62,617 nucleotides of DNA. It comes from Bacteroidales bacterium 52_46. GTDB lineage: Bacteria > Bacteroidota > Bacteroidia > Bacteroidales > Muribaculaceae. Shown one piece after another: positions 62,558 to 62,617 of this stretch. The notes under the pieces are model-generated. The model was not told the origin of the DNA and did no database searches. It was given only the letters and a program-made list of their open reading frames with translations. The stretch covers positions 184,779-247,395 of the forward strand of contig MNQK01000035.1 of assembly GCA_001915385.1 (NCBI GenBank). The letters are read 5' to 3'. A program made the translations under genes and the position numbers. Each line of letters opens with the position of its first letter. Position 1 is the first letter of the stretch.

Positions 62558-62617
62558 CTATTAGTTTTGTAACAACAAAGAAAAGGTTAACTTTGCAATA
62601 CGAGATATTAAATTTAT

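Noticed and set aside
1..62617. rRNA, tRNA, replication origin, prophage or IS transposase genes
   Set aside because: Looked for and not seen; only non-coding repeat elements were found.

Overview
The window comes from a gut-type Bacteroidales, most likely close to Muribaculaceae. The clues are: a TAnnTTTG promoter element in front of many genes with few Shine-Dalgarno sites, a complete Na+-NQR operon, an ExbB-ExbD-ExbD-TonB cluster, exported proteins with type IX-like C-terminal tails, a fused BioG-BioC, and large TPR-membrane-helix regulators. There is no rRNA, tRNA, CRISPR array or transposase that I can see. GC content is fairly high in the housekeeping blocks and clearly lower at about 1-8.1 kb and 33.85-40.4 kb, which look like accessory or exchanged DNA. 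Layout: 1-6.7 kb (minus) holds an operon of exported proteins, two of which carry metallopeptidase-like domains with the zinc motif lost, plus a broken paralogue and an edge-truncated one. Directly upstream in the same direction (6.8-8.6 kb) is a lipoprotein-signal TPR / membrane helix / coiled-coil / helix-turn-helix regulator. 8.6-16.6 kb (minus) is tamB-tsaD-glycosyltransferase-cinA. 16.8-17.4 kb is a small outer-membrane barrel. 17.5-23.1 kb (minus) is a tripartite RND efflux operon. 23.4-24.9 kb is an ammonium transporter. 25.4-29.4 kb (plus) repeats the first theme: a second TPR/membrane/HTH regulator followed by an exported BspA-like leucine-rich-repeat protein. 29.6-31.3 kb (minus) is an ECF sigma / anti-sigma / DUF4252 trio. 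31.4-33.5 kb is gmd-fcl (GDP-L-fucose synthesis). 33.6-40.4 kb is an accessory stretch: a WG-repeat-like exported protein with mosaic base composition, a DUF4143 ATPase, a SIMPL protein, a ROK sugar kinase, and an AAA ATPase / TOPRIM-like pair whose second gene is frame-broken. 40.5-43.4 kb is a GH38 alpha-mannosidase-like enzyme. 43.5-49.5 kb (plus) is bioG-bioC, bioD, aroE, yeiH, comEC. 49.7-51.0 kb is murA (minus). 51.3-54.9 kb (minus) is exbB-exbD-exbD-tonB. 56.1-62.0 kb (plus) is nqrABCDEF. The right end holds palindromes and a possible small leader RNA. The most interesting theme is that two unrelated loci have the same plan: a membrane-spanning one-component regulator lies immediately upstream of genes for exported, C-terminally tagged surface proteins, with short direct repeats phased at near-integral helical turns in the intervening or upstream DNA (AAAGTTTAAC at 6.7-6.8 kb; GTAGA pairs 11 bp apart at 25.3 kb and 27.1 kb). 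This is an inference from arrangement and motif spacing, not a demonstrated system. Several families of intergenic palindromes punctuate the 3' ends of operons: a three-copy CCGCGG double hairpin, GTAGGGCTGC hairpins, a 145-bp MITE-like element, and a 230-bp nested inverted repeat.
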